Below, piece by piece: positions 8,603-16,910 of a DNA stretch of 64,000 nucleotides. Position 1 is the first letter of the stretch; each line of letters starts with the position of its first letter. Source of the DNA: Thermoactinospora rubra. Its GTDB lineage: Bacteria > Actinomycetota > Actinomycetes > Streptosporangiales > Streptosporangiaceae. The DNA is taken from the NCBI RefSeq assembly GCF_002093975.1, contig NZ_MSZZ01000034.1, positions 62,001 to 126,000 of the forward strand, in the 5' to 3' direction. Both the position numbers and the translations under genes were made by a program. The notes below the pieces were generated by a model, which was not told where the DNA came from, ran no database searches, and saw only the letters and a list, made by a program, of their open reading frames with translations.

Positions 8603-8624
8603 CAAAGGGTGGGGTCAAAGGTCT

Positions 8625-9743
8625 ATGTCGTTGAATCCGCGTCTCGTCAAGGAGAGTTTCTCCGTCGTGGAACCGGTCGCCGACAAGGCGACGGCGTACT
8701 TCTACGGCCGGCTCTTCGCCGAGAACCCGCATCTGAGGGGAATGTTCCCGCCGGCCATGGACGTGCAGCGAGACCGCCTGTTCAGCGCGCTGACCCGGAT
8801 CGTGTGGAGCCTGGACAGCCCCGACAGCATGGCCTCCTATCTCGGCCAGCTGGGCAGGGACCACCGCAAGTACGGCGTGGTCGCCGAACACTACACGGCG
8901 GTGGGCAACGCGCTGCTCGCCACCATCAGGCGGTTCGCCGGCGAGGTGTGGAGCAGCGAGATCGAGGCCGCCTGGGTCGCGGCCTACGGGGTCGCCGCGA
9001 ACCTCATGATCGAGGCCGCCGACGCCGACGCGGGCGTCTCCCCCGCGTGGTGGCTGGCCGAGGTCGTCGACCACGAGGTGCGCAGGCCCGACATCGCCGT
9101 CATCACGCTGCGGCCCACGCAACGCCTGCCGTACACGGCCGGGCAGTACGTCAACGTGCAGACCGCCCGCTGGCCGCGGGTGTGGCGGACCTTCTCCATC
9201 GCCAACGCGCCGCGCCCCGACAACACCATCCGGCTGCACGTCCGGTCCGTGCCGGGCGGGTGGGTCTCCACCTCCCTGGTGCGCCACACCCGCATCGGCG
9301 ACACGCTCATGCTGGGCCCACCCATGGGGACGATGGCGCCTCCCGAGCGCGGCGACCGGGACATCCTGTGCGTGGCGGGCGGCACCGGGCTGGCGCCGAT
9401 CAAGGCCGTCATCGAGCACGTCATCGACTCGGGGCAGCGGCCGAACATCCACCTGCTGTACGGCGCGCGCACCGCGGCCGAGCTGTACGACCTGCCGGAC
9501 CTGATCAGGATGGAGTCGTCCTTCCCGTGGCTGCGGGTGCTGCCGGTGGTCTCCGACCAGCCCTCCTACGACGGGATGCGCGGCCGGCTGCCCGAGGTGA
9601 CGCGGCGCTTCCACTCCTGGGCCGAGCACGAGGTCTACGTGTGCGGGCCGCCCGCGATGGTCAACGAGACGGTACGGCGGCTGCAGGCCGACGGGGTGCC
9701 GCTCTCGCGCATCCACCGCGACGTCGCCCACGGCGAACGCTAG
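8625..9743 (+). CDS. flavohemoglobin-like globin/ferredoxin reductase (NO dioxygenase-type)
   Basis: 372 residues from the ATG at 8625. The N-terminal 130 residues are a globin domain (VKESFSVVEPVADKATAYFYGRLFAENPHLRGMFP, with a proximal His in DHRKYGVVAEHYTAV). This is followed by an FAD domain (PYTAGQYVNVQT, RTFSIANAP) and an NAD(P) domain (CVAGGTGLAPIKAVIEHV, VYVCGPPAMV). Such fusions oxidise nitric oxide to nitrate or act as haem-flavin oxidoreductases. The domain order and length match the actinobacterial two-domain flavohemoglobins. It stands alone, converging on the SDR gene with a 10-nt gap. A longer in-frame start at 8571 would run through the palindrome and is not favoured. Confidence 0.88.
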   Translation: MSLNPRLVKESFSVVEPVADKATAYFYGRLFAENPHLRGMFPPAMDVQRDRLFSALTRIVWSLDSPDSMASYLGQLGRDHRKYGVVAEHYTAVGNALLATIRRFAGEVWSSEIEAAWVAAYGVAANLMIEAADADAGVSPAWWLAEVVDHEVRRPDIAVITLRPTQRLPYTAGQYVNVQTARWPRVWRTFSIANAPRPDNTIRLHVRSVPGGWVSTSLVRHTRIGDTLMLGPPMGTMAPPERGDRDILCVAGGTGLAPIKAVIEHVIDSGQRPNIHLLYGARTAAELYDLPDLIRMESSFPWLRVLPVVSDQPSYDGMRGRLPEVTRRFHSWAEHEVYVCGPPAMVNETVRRLQADGVPLSRIHRDVAHGER

Positions 9744-9753
9744 AACCCGCGCG

Positions 9754-10545
9754 TCACACCGTCTTGAGCATCCCGCCGTCGACGAAGTACGTGGAGCCCA
9801 CGCAGTAGCCGGCCCGCTCCGAGCACAGGAAGACCACGAAGCTCGCGATCTCCTCCGGCGTGGCGAACCGGTTGATGGGAGCGTGCTCCCCGGCGACCTC
9901 GTCCAGGTACCCCCGCCAGTCGCCGCCGCTGCCGGCGGTGAGCTCCTTGGCCGTCCGCACCCAGTCGGGGGTGAGGACCAGGCCGGGGTTGACGCAGTTC
10001 ACGCGGATGTTGTCCGCGACGAGCTCGGTGGACAGCGCCTTGGAGAACATCATCAGCGCGGCCTTGGTCACGTTGTAGATCGGCTCGTACCACAGCGGCT
10101 GCACCGCGCAGATCGAAGCGTTGTGCAGGATGACCCCGCCGCCGCGCCGCCGCATGCCGGGGACGAGGCCGCGCGCCAGCCGCACCGCCGCCATGACGTG
10201 CAGGTCCCAGTAGGCCTGCCACTTGTCGTCGGGAGCGTCCATGACGGTCTCGTTGGACCCGGCGCCCGCGTTGTTGACGAGGATGTCCGCGCCCGCGAAG
10301 GCCTCCTCGGCCGCCGAGGTCAGCCGCGCCGTCCCCTCGGCCGTCGCCACGTCGCACGCGACGGGCACGACCCGCACGCCGTACGTCTCCCTGATGGCGC
10401 GCGCCGCCTCCTCCAGGCGGCCGGCGCCGCGCGCCGCGAGCACCAGATGCGCGCCCTCGGCGGCGAGGCCGCGTGCCACCGCGAGGCCGATGCCCGCGCT
10501 GCCGCCGGTGATGACGGCGACCTTGTCTGCCAGCCCGAGTTCCAC
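9754..10545 (-). CDS. SDR family NAD(P)-dependent oxidoreductase
   Basis: 263 residues with the classical short-chain dehydrogenase signature: cofactor loop TGGSAGIG near 14-21, NNAG at about 90, catalytic Ser in LHNASICAV and YNVTK as the YxxxK motif. It reduces or oxidises a carbonyl/alcohol pair of unknown identity. The GTG start is supported by GGGGAGG 5 nt upstream. It lies 36 nt downstream of the XRE/MmyB regulator gene on the same strand, a pairing often seen where the regulator controls a neighbouring dehydrogenase. Confidence 0.9.
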   Translation of the reverse strand: MELGLADKVAVITGGSAGIGLAVARGLAAEGAHLVLAARGAGRLEEAARAIRETYGVRVVPVACDVATAEGTARLTSAAEEAFAGADILVNNAGAGSNETVMDAPDDKWQAYWDLHVMAAVRLARGLVPGMRRRGGGVILHNASICAVQPLWYEPIYNVTKAALMMFSKALSTELVADNIRVNCVNPGLVLTPDWVRTAKELTAGSGGDWRGYLDEVAGEHAPINRFATPEEIASFVVFLCSERAGYCVGSTYFVDGGMLKTV

Positions 10546-10581
10546 GAGACCTCCCCAGCTCGCTCGTCCATGGAACAGGCC

Positions 10582-11385
10582 CTACCCGGTCAGGAACGCC
10601 TGGGCGGTCTGCTCGTCGGCGGGCCACAGCGTCTCGATGGCCAGCTCCGACACCGTCACGTCCAGCGGCGAGCCGAACGTGGCGATCGTGGTGAACATCG
10701 ACAGCACCATGTCGCCGTGCCTGATCCGGATCGGCAGCAGGATGTCGCCCGGTCCCGGCACGTGCGCGACGTTGAGCTCCACACCCGGGTAGGCGTACCC
10801 GGCCAGCTCGTCGTGCAGCTCGGTCAGGCGGCCGTCGCCCGACGCCTCGGCCTGGCGGCGCAGCCGGTGCAGCAGGTGGGCGCGCACCTCGGCGAGGTTG
10901 ACCAGCCTGCGCGCCATCCCGTCGGGGTGCAGGGTGAGCCGCAGCACGTTGACCGGCTCCTTCTCCAGCAGCTCGGGGGCCACGGCGGCGCCGAAGAAGG
11001 TCCCGGCCGCGTCGTTGGCCGCCACCAGGTTCCACGCCGCGTCGACCACCACCGCCGGGTAGGGGTTGTGGGCGCCGAGGATCTTGTCGATCGCCTGCCG
11101 TACCACGCCCATCTCCGGGGCCTGCACCTCGCGCTCGCGGAAGACGGGCGCGAACCCGGCGGCCACCAGCAGCCGGTTGCGGTGCCTGAGGGGGATGTCG
11201 AGCTCCTCGGCCAGTTTCATCACCATCTCGCGGCTCGGCCGGGCGCGCCCGGTCTCCAGGAAGCTGATGTGGCGCGCCGACACCTCGGCCTCGATCGCCA
11301 GATCCAGCTGGCTCACCCGGCGCCGCTGCCGCCAGGACCGCAGCAGCTCTCCGAAGGACTCCTCATGTACGGCAAGCGCTCCCAT
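10582..11385 (-). CDS. XRE-family regulator with MmyB-like ligand-binding domain
   Basis: 267 residues from the ATG at 11385. Residues about 8-70 form an HTH_3 DNA-binding domain (FGELLRSWRQRRRVSQLDLAIEAEVSARHISFLETGRARPS). The remaining part is an MmyB-type sensor domain (NPYPAVVVDAAWNLVAANDAA, VNVLRLTLHPDGMA, LAGYAYPG, ILLPIRIRHGD). Such domains bind small hydrophobic or aromatic ligands. A TAACGT box 8 nt upstream of the ATG and no Shine-Dalgarno sequence suggest leaderless expression. It precedes the SDR gene and probably regulates it as well as itself. Confidence 0.88.
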   Translation of the reverse strand: MGALAVHEESFGELLRSWRQRRRVSQLDLAIEAEVSARHISFLETGRARPSREMVMKLAEELDIPLRHRNRLLVAAGFAPVFREREVQAPEMGVVRQAIDKILGAHNPYPAVVVDAAWNLVAANDAAGTFFGAAVAPELLEKEPVNVLRLTLHPDGMARRLVNLAEVRAHLLHRLRRQAEASGDGRLTELHDELAGYAYPGVELNVAHVPGPGDILLPIRIRHGDMVLSMFTTIATFGSPLDVTVSELAIETLWPADEQTAQAFLTG

Positions 11386-11609
11386 GTCCAGGGACGTTAC
11401 CGGGATCCCGGAACGGCCACGATTACGCGGCAGGTAAGGGCGAAGCCTCTGGAGAACCTTGGAGAGCCGGTCGAGGCTCTCCCGGGTGAGCCGTAGCCGG
11501 GCATAGGCTGGGGTACGAAGGGCGCGTCCGAAACACGCGGCTCCACAGCGAGGACGAGCAGGCATTCCGATGGGTGGGTGACTGCCCGGCCACGGGCGGG
11601 AGGGGGACC

Positions 11610-11870
11610 ATGTCTCCTCATGCACACGCCGGCGGTATGTGGCCCCGGCGGCGTTCATCCTCCGGATGGCCGACGGCCAGTGAGACCCCGGTCGAGGCGG
11701 CGCACATCCTGCTGGGCGCGATCGGCGTCTTCATCGCGATCGGGTTGGGGATCATGAGCCTGGCGGCGGGCGTCCCGCTGCTCGCCGCGGCGAGCGGCGT
11801 CGTGATCTGCCTCATCGCGGTGGATGTCTTCCGCGCCGCCCACCGTCGTTCCAAGGGCGCCGGCGGCTGA
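11610..11870 (+). CDS. small predicted membrane protein
   Basis: 86 residues from the ATG at 11610, which follows GGGAGGGGGACC. It contains two adjacent hydrophobic stretches (AAHILLGAIGVFIAIGLGIM and VPLLAAASGVVICLIAVDVF) and a basic C-terminus. I recognise no family. It lies between divergent transcription units and appears to be monocistronic. Length and codon usage are compatible with a real gene, but the evidence is modest. Confidence 0.5.
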   Translation: MSPHAHAGGMWPRRRSSSGWPTASETPVEAAHILLGAIGVFIAIGLGIMSLAAGVPLLAAASGVVICLIAVDVFRAAHRRSKGAGG

Positions 11871-11917
11871 GCCTCGGCGTCGCCGCCTTTGCCGCGAGGC
11901 GAGCCGGTCGGCTGCGG

Positions 11918-12352
11918 TCAGGAGCGGGCGTAGACGCGGTGGACGAACTCGGCCAGCTTGTTGTCCGGCAGCTCCTTGGCCAGGTCGGCCTCGCTGATGA
12001 TGCCGACCAGCCGATGCCTGTCCAGCACCGGAAGCCGCTTGATCTGGTGCTCCCCCATCTTCACCAGCGCTTCCTCGATGCTGCTGTCGGCCTCGACCCA
12101 GACCAGCCCGCGGGCGAGCTCGCCGGCGGTGACCTGGTCGAGATCCCGTCCATCGGCGCAGCAGCCGATCACGATGTCGCGATCGGTGATGATCCCCTTG
12201 AGCCGGTCGCCGTCCCCGCATACCGGCAGCGCGCCGACGTCGAGGTCACGCATCAGCTGCGCCGCGGTGTGCAGGCTCTCGTGCTCGCCGATGCACCGCA
12301 CTCCCTCGTGCATCACATCCCGCGCCGTCTTGGCGGTTCCGCTCATGTCCAT
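11918..12352 (-). CDS. tandem CBS-domain protein
   Basis: 144 residues made of two CBS motifs: ARDVMHEGVRCIGEHESLHTAAQLM with LKGIITDRDIV, and ARGLVWVEADSSIEEALVKMGEH with LVGIISEADLAK. Such stand-alone Bateman modules bind adenine nucleotides and tend to respond to energy or redox stress. The ATG at 12352 has GGGGGGACC just upstream and is preferred over a GTG at 12367. It resembles the protein at 47467-47883 in layout. Just upstream (12377-12406) a 12-bp unit, TTCCGTGTCCAG on the plus strand, is repeated about 2.5 times. Confidence 0.88.
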   Translation of the reverse strand: MDMSGTAKTARDVMHEGVRCIGEHESLHTAAQLMRDLDVGALPVCGDGDRLKGIITDRDIVIGCCADGRDLDQVTAGELARGLVWVEADSSIEEALVKMGEHQIKRLPVLDRHRLVGIISEADLAKELPDNKLAEFVHRVYARS

Positions 12353-12550
12353 CGGTCCCCCCGGCACGTTGTCCTGTTCCGTGTCCAGTTCCGTGTCCAG
12401 TTCCGTCCCTCTCCCCTACCCGACGCCGATGCCGTATTCCAGATTCCAGGTGACCGTCCCGCCATCGGATGCCCGGCGGGCGATCGCGGAAGACGCCGGA
12501 GATTGTCGGTGGGCCGTGGCACGATGACCGCAAGCGAAGGGAGCAACACC

Positions 12551-13630
12551 ATGAGCGATTCGCTGCTGGCCATCGGCACGCGCAAGGGCCTGTTCCTGGC
12601 CCGCTCCCGCGACGGCGGCCCGTTCGAGGTCGACGAGATCCAGTTCTCCACCGTGGGGGTGCCCAGCGTGGCCGTCGACACGCGCGGCGACACGCCGCGC
12701 CTGCTCGCGGGCATCGAGTACGGACACTTCGGGCCGTCGGTGGTGTATTCCGACGACCTCGGCCGCACCTGGCAGGAGGCCGACAGGCCGCCGGTCGCCT
12801 TCCCCGAGAGCACCGGCGCCACGCTGGAGAAGGTGTGGCAGCTGCTACCCTCCCCGTCCGAGCCGGGCGTCGTCTGGGCGGGCGCGGAGCCGGGCGCGCT
12901 GTTCCGGTCCGAGGACGGCGGCGTCACCTACAGCCTCGTCGAGGGCCTGTGGGAGCACCCCCACCGGGCCCAGTGGCAGCCGGGCGGCGGCGGGCTGTGC
13001 CTGCACACCGTCCTGGCCCACCCGGCCGACCCCAAGGTGCTGGGCGTGGCCGTCTCCACGGGAGGCTTCTACCGCTCCACCGACGGCGGCGCCTCGTGGG
13101 AGGCGGCCAACCAGGGCATCCGCGCGCCGTTCATGCCGGAGGGCCAGCAGTATCCGGAGTTCGGGCAGTGCGTCCACAAGGTGAGCTACCACCCGGCGCG
13201 CCCGGAGCGGCTGTTCCTCCAGCACCACTTCGGCGTCTACCGCAGCGACGACTTCGGCGGCTCGTGGACCGACATCGGCTCCTCGCTGCCCTCCGACTTC
13301 GGCTTCCCCATCGCCGTCCACCCCTCGCGGCCCGACACGGTCTACGTCATCCCGCTCAACGCCGACATGGACCGCACGCCGGTGGACCACCGCTACCGCG
13401 TCTTCCGCAGTGACGACGCCGGGGCCTCCTGGCAGCCGCGCAGCGAGGGCCTGCCCGAGGAGCCGGTCTACGGCACGGTGCTGCGTGACGCCATGACGGC
13501 CTCGGAGGCGGGCGTCTTCTTCGGCACCCGTGACGGCTTCGTGTACGGCTCCCGCGACGACGGCGACACCTGGACCGAGATCGCCCGCCACCTGCCCGAC
13601 GTGCTGACGGTGCGGGCCGCCGTGCTGTAG
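12551..13630 (+). CDS. BNR/sortilin-like beta-propeller protein (exo-alpha-sialidase-like)
   Basis: 359 residues without a signal peptide. It repeats Asp-box motifs S-x-D-x-G-x-[ST]-W: SDDLGRTWQ, SEDGGVTYS, STDGGASWE, SDDFGGSWT, SDDAGASWQ and SRDDGDTWT, so it should fold as a multi-bladed propeller. Related proteins are annotated as glycosyl hydrolase BNR-repeat or WD40/YVTN-like, usually without known substrate. The ATG at 12551 follows GAAGGGAG with 7-nt spacing; an upstream ATG at 12524 lacks this. A stem-loop terminator follows the stop codon. Confidence 0.8.
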   Translation: MSDSLLAIGTRKGLFLARSRDGGPFEVDEIQFSTVGVPSVAVDTRGDTPRLLAGIEYGHFGPSVVYSDDLGRTWQEADRPPVAFPESTGATLEKVWQLLPSPSEPGVVWAGAEPGALFRSEDGGVTYSLVEGLWEHPHRAQWQPGGGGLCLHTVLAHPADPKVLGVAVSTGGFYRSTDGGASWEAANQGIRAPFMPEGQQYPEFGQCVHKVSYHPARPERLFLQHHFGVYRSDDFGGSWTDIGSSLPSDFGFPIAVHPSRPDTVYVIPLNADMDRTPVDHRYRVFRSDDAGASWQPRSEGLPEEPVYGTVLRDAMTASEAGVFFGTRDGFVYGSRDDGDTWTEIARHLPDVLTVRAAVL

Positions 13631-13643
13631 CCCTGCTGGAGCC

Positions 13644-13672
13644 GGGGCGGCCGGGTTTCGCCTGGCCGCCCC
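13644..13672 (+). terminator. stem-loop after the BNR protein gene
   Basis: GGGGCGGCC (13644-13652) pairs perfectly with GGCCGCCCC (13664-13672) around an 11-nt loop, beginning 14 nt after the stop codon. There is no T-run, as is common in GC-rich actinomycetes. Confidence 0.55.
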
Positions 13673-13792
13673 CGGCCGACCGCCTTACCACCCGGCCGTC
13701 TCCGCCTGGCTGCCCTCCACCTGGCCGTCCTGGCGTCTCCGCCCTGCGGCCCCCACGCGGCCGCCCTCCACCCGAGTGGGCGCGAGTGGGCG

Positions 13793-14248
13793 TCAGCTCA
13801 CGCAGAACTCGTTGCCCTCCGGGTCCCGCATCGTGGCCGCGTAGTAGTCGGAGCCGCCCACATCGCTTCCCTGGACACGCACGACCGTGGCGCCCAGCTT
13901 CACCAGGCGCTCCACCTCGGCGTCGATCACCGCGCGCCGTTCGGCGACCGGAGCGCGCCGCCCTCCCGTGACGTCGAGGTCCAGGTGGACGCGATTCTTC
14001 ACCACCTTCGGCTCCGGCACCTGCTGGAACCAGATGCGCGGCCCCACGGCGCCGGGATCGACCACCGAGTCGTACCCGATCCCCTCGCCGACCTCCTCCT
14101 CGGGCACGCCCTTGCTGCGCCAGTAGTCCGCCCACGTCGCGAAGCCCTCCGGGGGCTCCTCCAGCCGGTAGTGCAGAGCCTCGGCCCAGAACCGGGCGAG
14201 CCGGTCGGGATCGGCGCAGTCGATCGTCACTTGAATCCTCGTCGCCAT
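13793..14248 (-). CDS. VOC-superfamily (glyoxalase/bleomycin-resistance fold) protein
   Basis: About 151 residues. It has the two-module VOC pattern: QVTIDCADPDRLARFWAEALHY, a middle strand RVHLDLDV, and the C-terminal YYAATMRDPEGNEFCVS. Related proteins are metal-dependent lyases, dioxygenases or drug-binding proteins; the substrate is not predictable. The ATG at 14248 is chosen by homology to the usual M-x-x-I-x-V start; in-frame starts at 14257 and 14278 exist. It is convergent with the BNR gene and lies 42 nt from the end of the thyX-like gene. Confidence 0.82.
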   Translation of the reverse strand: MATRIQVTIDCADPDRLARFWAEALHYRLEEPPEGFATWADYWRSKGVPEEEVGEGIGYDSVVDPGAVGPRIWFQQVPEPKVVKNRVHLDLDVTGGRRAPVAERRAVIDAEVERLVKLGATVVRVQGSDVGGSDYYAATMRDPEGNEFCVS

Positions 14249-14290
14249 GGCCGCCATCCTGCCCGAGGACCCCGACATTTTCCGGAGGGG

Positions 14291-15073
14291 TCAGACCTTG
14301 CGCCAGCCCGGGATCCAGGCGCCGTCCTCGACGGTGTAGTCGCCGAACAGCGCGGGCGCCTCCTTGCGCATGAGCTCGCCCACCCGGTGGAACAGCAGGC
14401 GGATCTCCTCCTCGGCCCCCGCCGCCGTGCGCGCCTCGATGGTGTGCCGGAGCGTGCGGACGTTGGCCGTCCACACCAGCCCGGTGGCCACGCCCTCGGG
14501 CGCGAAGCGGCGCATGAAGGAAGTCTTGTGCTTCTTGTCGGCGAACGGCACGCCCTCCTCGTCCAGCCCGAAGTGCTCGGCCATCCAGACCTGGAACTCC
14601 TCCAGGCGCCGCAGCATCTCGGTCGCCCTGTCCATCAGCTCCCGGTCCTCCCGCGCCCACTGCGGGAACCAGAAGGGGATCTCGGTCAACCGGACGAACC
14701 GCAGCGACTCCTGCGAGATGGCCACGCCCGGGCGGTGCCGTACCAGCTCATGAGTCAGTACACGGCTCACGTTGTGCAGCACGAAGCTGAAGCTGATGTG
14801 CTCCAGGACCGAGCCGTGCGCGCTGGCCAGGATGTTGCGCAGGTAGTCGATCTGGTCCGTCCTGATGCGCGTCACGTTGGGGTTGAGCCCGGGCTCGAAG
14901 GAGCGATAGCACAGCCGTCCGGCGAACTCGGCGAGGTTCTGCGCGTCGAGCTCGCCGCGGTCCAGCCGCTCCAGCCACCGCTCGCCGCCCACCTCACGCA
15001 GGTACCGCGCCAGCTCGTCGTAGTCCAGCTCCGGACGAGCGATCAGGAACACCTCAGGCTCAACAGCACGCAT
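14291..15073 (-). CDS. thyX: FAD-dependent thymidylate synthase-like protein with altered ThyX motif
   Basis: 260 residues. Overall layout fits ThyX: CYRSF and NVTRIRTDQIDYLRNILASAHGSVLEH in the N-terminal half, the signature region at 112-125, and NVRTLRHTIEARTAAGAEEEIRLLFHRV near the C-terminus, as in flavin-dependent thymidylate synthases, which methylate dUMP using methylene-THF, FAD and NADPH. The signature is RHRPGVAISQESLR, one residue longer between RHR and ES than the usual RHRxxSxxExSxR. It may be a divergent paralog with a changed substrate or mechanism. GGGCAGG upstream supports the ATG. Symbol is tentative. Confidence 0.75.
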   Translation of the reverse strand: MRAVEPEVFLIARPELDYDELARYLREVGGERWLERLDRGELDAQNLAEFAGRLCYRSFEPGLNPNVTRIRTDQIDYLRNILASAHGSVLEHISFSFVLHNVSRVLTHELVRHRPGVAISQESLRFVRLTEIPFWFPQWAREDRELMDRATEMLRRLEEFQVWMAEHFGLDEEGVPFADKKHKTSFMRRFAPEGVATGLVWTANVRTLRHTIEARTAAGAEEEIRLLFHRVGELMRKEAPALFGDYTVEDGAWIPGWRKV

Positions 15074-15129
15074 GACCTGCCCGTTTCTGTAGACGATGTG
15101 ACCGCCCTAGCAAATCACAGCCCACAGCC

Positions 15130-15915
15130 TCACGTGATGTCGCGCCTGACGGTGGTCAGCGACGCGACGGCGGCGAACACCAGCGCGTAGCCGAGCAGGA
15201 CGGCGGCGCCCGCCCAGGCGGGAAGCAGGTAGTCCAGGCTGACCGGCCCGAGGTCGGCCTGCGGGTTGGTCAGCGCGGAGGCCGCGCCCGCCGGGGTCCA
15301 CCGGCCCACCGGCTGCAGCGCCGGGACCGCGTTGACCAGCGGTTCGAGCACGAACATCCAGACCGCGACGGCGACGATGGCGACGATCTGGTTGCGCACC
15401 AGCGCTCCCACGCCGATGCCGAACAGCGTGTAGAGGACCAGGGTGGCCAGCACGCCGGAGACGATGCGCGGGATGCCGCCGTCCGTCACCAGCAACTCCC
15501 CGCCCGACAGCAGCACGGCCGGGACGACGGCCAGCGCGAACAGCAGCAGGATCGCCAGCCCGAAGACCAGCCCCACCAGCACGCCGGCGCCGAGCTTGGC
15601 CGCCACCACGCGGCTGCGGCGCGGGGTGACGAGGAAGGTGCCGGTGATCGTCTGGTAGCGGTATTCGGTGGTCATCATCGTCACGCCCAGCACGGCCACG
15701 AGGATGCCGCCGCCTGTGGCCTGGCCCCAGACGATGCGCTGGAACTCGGGCGTGTCCCTGGCGGGGAAGGGCGGGGCGGCGCCGCCGGACTCCATGCCGG
15801 CGAAGGCGATGACCACGCCCAGCACCATGGCCAGGTAGCCGAGCAGCACGATGAGCATGATCCACCACAGCCGGGTGGTGAAGAGCTTGAGCAGTTCGGC
15901 GCGGATCAGCTTCAT
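15130..15915 (-). CDS. ABC-2 type transporter permease
   Basis: 261 residues with six predicted membrane spans, starting MKLIRAELLKLFTTRLWWIM and containing long hydrophobic segments such as LIVLLGYLAMVLGVVIAFAG, VLVGLVFGLAILLLFALAVV, LYTLFGIGVGALVRN and VAVWMFVLEPLVN. This is the membrane partner of the ATPase encoded just upstream; the start ATG overlaps the ATPase TGA in an ATGA junction, which means translational coupling. Such pairs export drugs, lipids or peptides; the cargo is unknown. Confidence 0.88.
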   Translation of the reverse strand: MKLIRAELLKLFTTRLWWIMLIVLLGYLAMVLGVVIAFAGMESGGAAPPFPARDTPEFQRIVWGQATGGGILVAVLGVTMMTTEYRYQTITGTFLVTPRRSRVVAAKLGAGVLVGLVFGLAILLLFALAVVPAVLLSGGELLVTDGGIPRIVSGVLATLVLYTLFGIGVGALVRNQIVAIVAVAVWMFVLEPLVNAVPALQPVGRWTPAGAASALTNPQADLGPVSLDYLLPAWAGAAVLLGYALVFAAVASLTTVRRDIT

Positions 15916-16859
15916 GCGACCGTCGCCCCCTCGCTCTGCCCCGCTGTCTGCTCCACGGTCTGTCCCACCGGCTCCCCCTCGGTGAGCTCCAGGAACACGC
16001 GCTGCAGGTCGGATCGCTCCTGCGCGAGCTCGGTGACGACGACCTGCTCCTCCAGCACGATGCGCCCGATCCGCTCGGCCTCCAGGCCGCGCACCCGCAG
16101 CAGGCCGTCGGCGGCGGGCTCCACCTCGCCGCCCGCGCGTTCCAGGGCGGGCCCCAGCCTGCCGGGGTCGAGGGTGCGGACCCGGATGGGCGTCTGGCCG
16201 CCGGAGGTCAGTTCGGCGAGGCTGCCCTGCCGTACCAGACGGCCCCTGGCGATGATGACCACGTTGTCGACGGTCTGCTCGACCTCGGCCAGCACGTGGC
16301 TGGAGACCAGGACGGCGGCGCCCTGTTCGTGGGCGAGGAAGCGCAGGAAGCCGCGCAGCCACTGGATGCCCGCCGGGTCCAGGCCGTTGGCCGGCTCGTC
16401 GAGGATGAACACCTTGGGGTGGCCGAGCAGCGCCGCGGCCAGGCCCAGCCGCTGGCGCATGCCCAGGGAGAAGCCTCCCACCCGCTTGCCGGCCACGTCG
16501 GCCAGGCCCACCTGTTCCAGCGCCTCGGCGGCCCGCTGGAGCGGCAGGCCGGCGGCGGTGCACATGATGCGCAGGTGGTTCAGCGCCGTGCGGTCGGGGT
16601 GGAAGCCGGTGGCCTCCAGCACCGCGCCGACCTCGGTCAGCGGGTGTCCCAGGTCGGCGTAGCGGCGGCCGTTCACCAGCGCGGTCCCGGCGGTGGGCGT
16701 GACCAGGCCGAGCAGGCAGCGCAGCGTGGTGGTCTTCCCGGCGCCGTTCGGGCCGAGGTAGCCGGTGACCGTGCCGGCCTCCACGGTGAACGACACGCCG
16801 TCGACGGCCTTGACGGTCCCGAACGATTTGCGTAAGTCGCTTACCTCGATGGCGCTCAT
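15912..16859 (-). CDS. ABC transporter ATP-binding protein
   Basis: 315 residues. The nucleotide-binding domain is complete: Walker A GPNGAGKTT, Q-loop region, signature FSLGMRQRLGLA, Walker B VFILDEPANGLDP and H-loop VLVSSHVLAE. A C-terminal extension of about 90 residues carries a substrate-specificity region typical of the DrrA/CcmA family (RTLDPGRLGPALERAG, IVLEEQVVVTELAQERSDLQRVFLELTEGE). The ATG at 16859 lies 9 nt after a CATAAT box, so the transcript may be leaderless. It overlaps the permease gene by 4 nt and is transcribed in the same direction as the amidohydrolase gene upstream. Confidence 0.92.
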   Translation of the reverse strand: MSAIEVSDLRKSFGTVKAVDGVSFTVEAGTVTGYLGPNGAGKTTTLRCLLGLVTPTAGTALVNGRRYADLGHPLTEVGAVLEATGFHPDRTALNHLRIMCTAAGLPLQRAAEALEQVGLADVAGKRVGGFSLGMRQRLGLAAALLGHPKVFILDEPANGLDPAGIQWLRGFLRFLAHEQGAAVLVSSHVLAEVEQTVDNVVIIARGRLVRQGSLAELTSGGQTPIRVRTLDPGRLGPALERAGGEVEPAADGLLRVRGLEAERIGRIVLEEQVVVTELAQERSDLQRVFLELTEGEPVGQTVEQTAGQSEGATVA

Positions 16860-16910
16860 GGTGCGATCATTATGGCCCACTTGTGGCTCAGGGCGTATGC
16901 GCGTCCGGTC

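Larger units (their letters stand above)
8354..8624 (+). promoter_or_regulatory. AT-rich leader upstream of the flavohemoglobin gene
   Basis: This 271-bp interval is much richer in A and T than its surroundings, especially 8354-8460 (runs such as GATTTTTCGCCTTTTTTC and GGTAAATAACATTACC). It holds two dyads, listed separately, and no convincing open reading frame. It probably contains the promoter and operator sites of the downstream oxidoreductase. The regulator is unknown. Confidence 0.5.

Noticed and set aside
12377-12406. 12-bp repeat TTCCGTGTCCAG, about 2.5 copies, upstream of the CBS gene
   Set aside because: Too short and without dyad symmetry to call an operator; mentioned only in the CBS entry.
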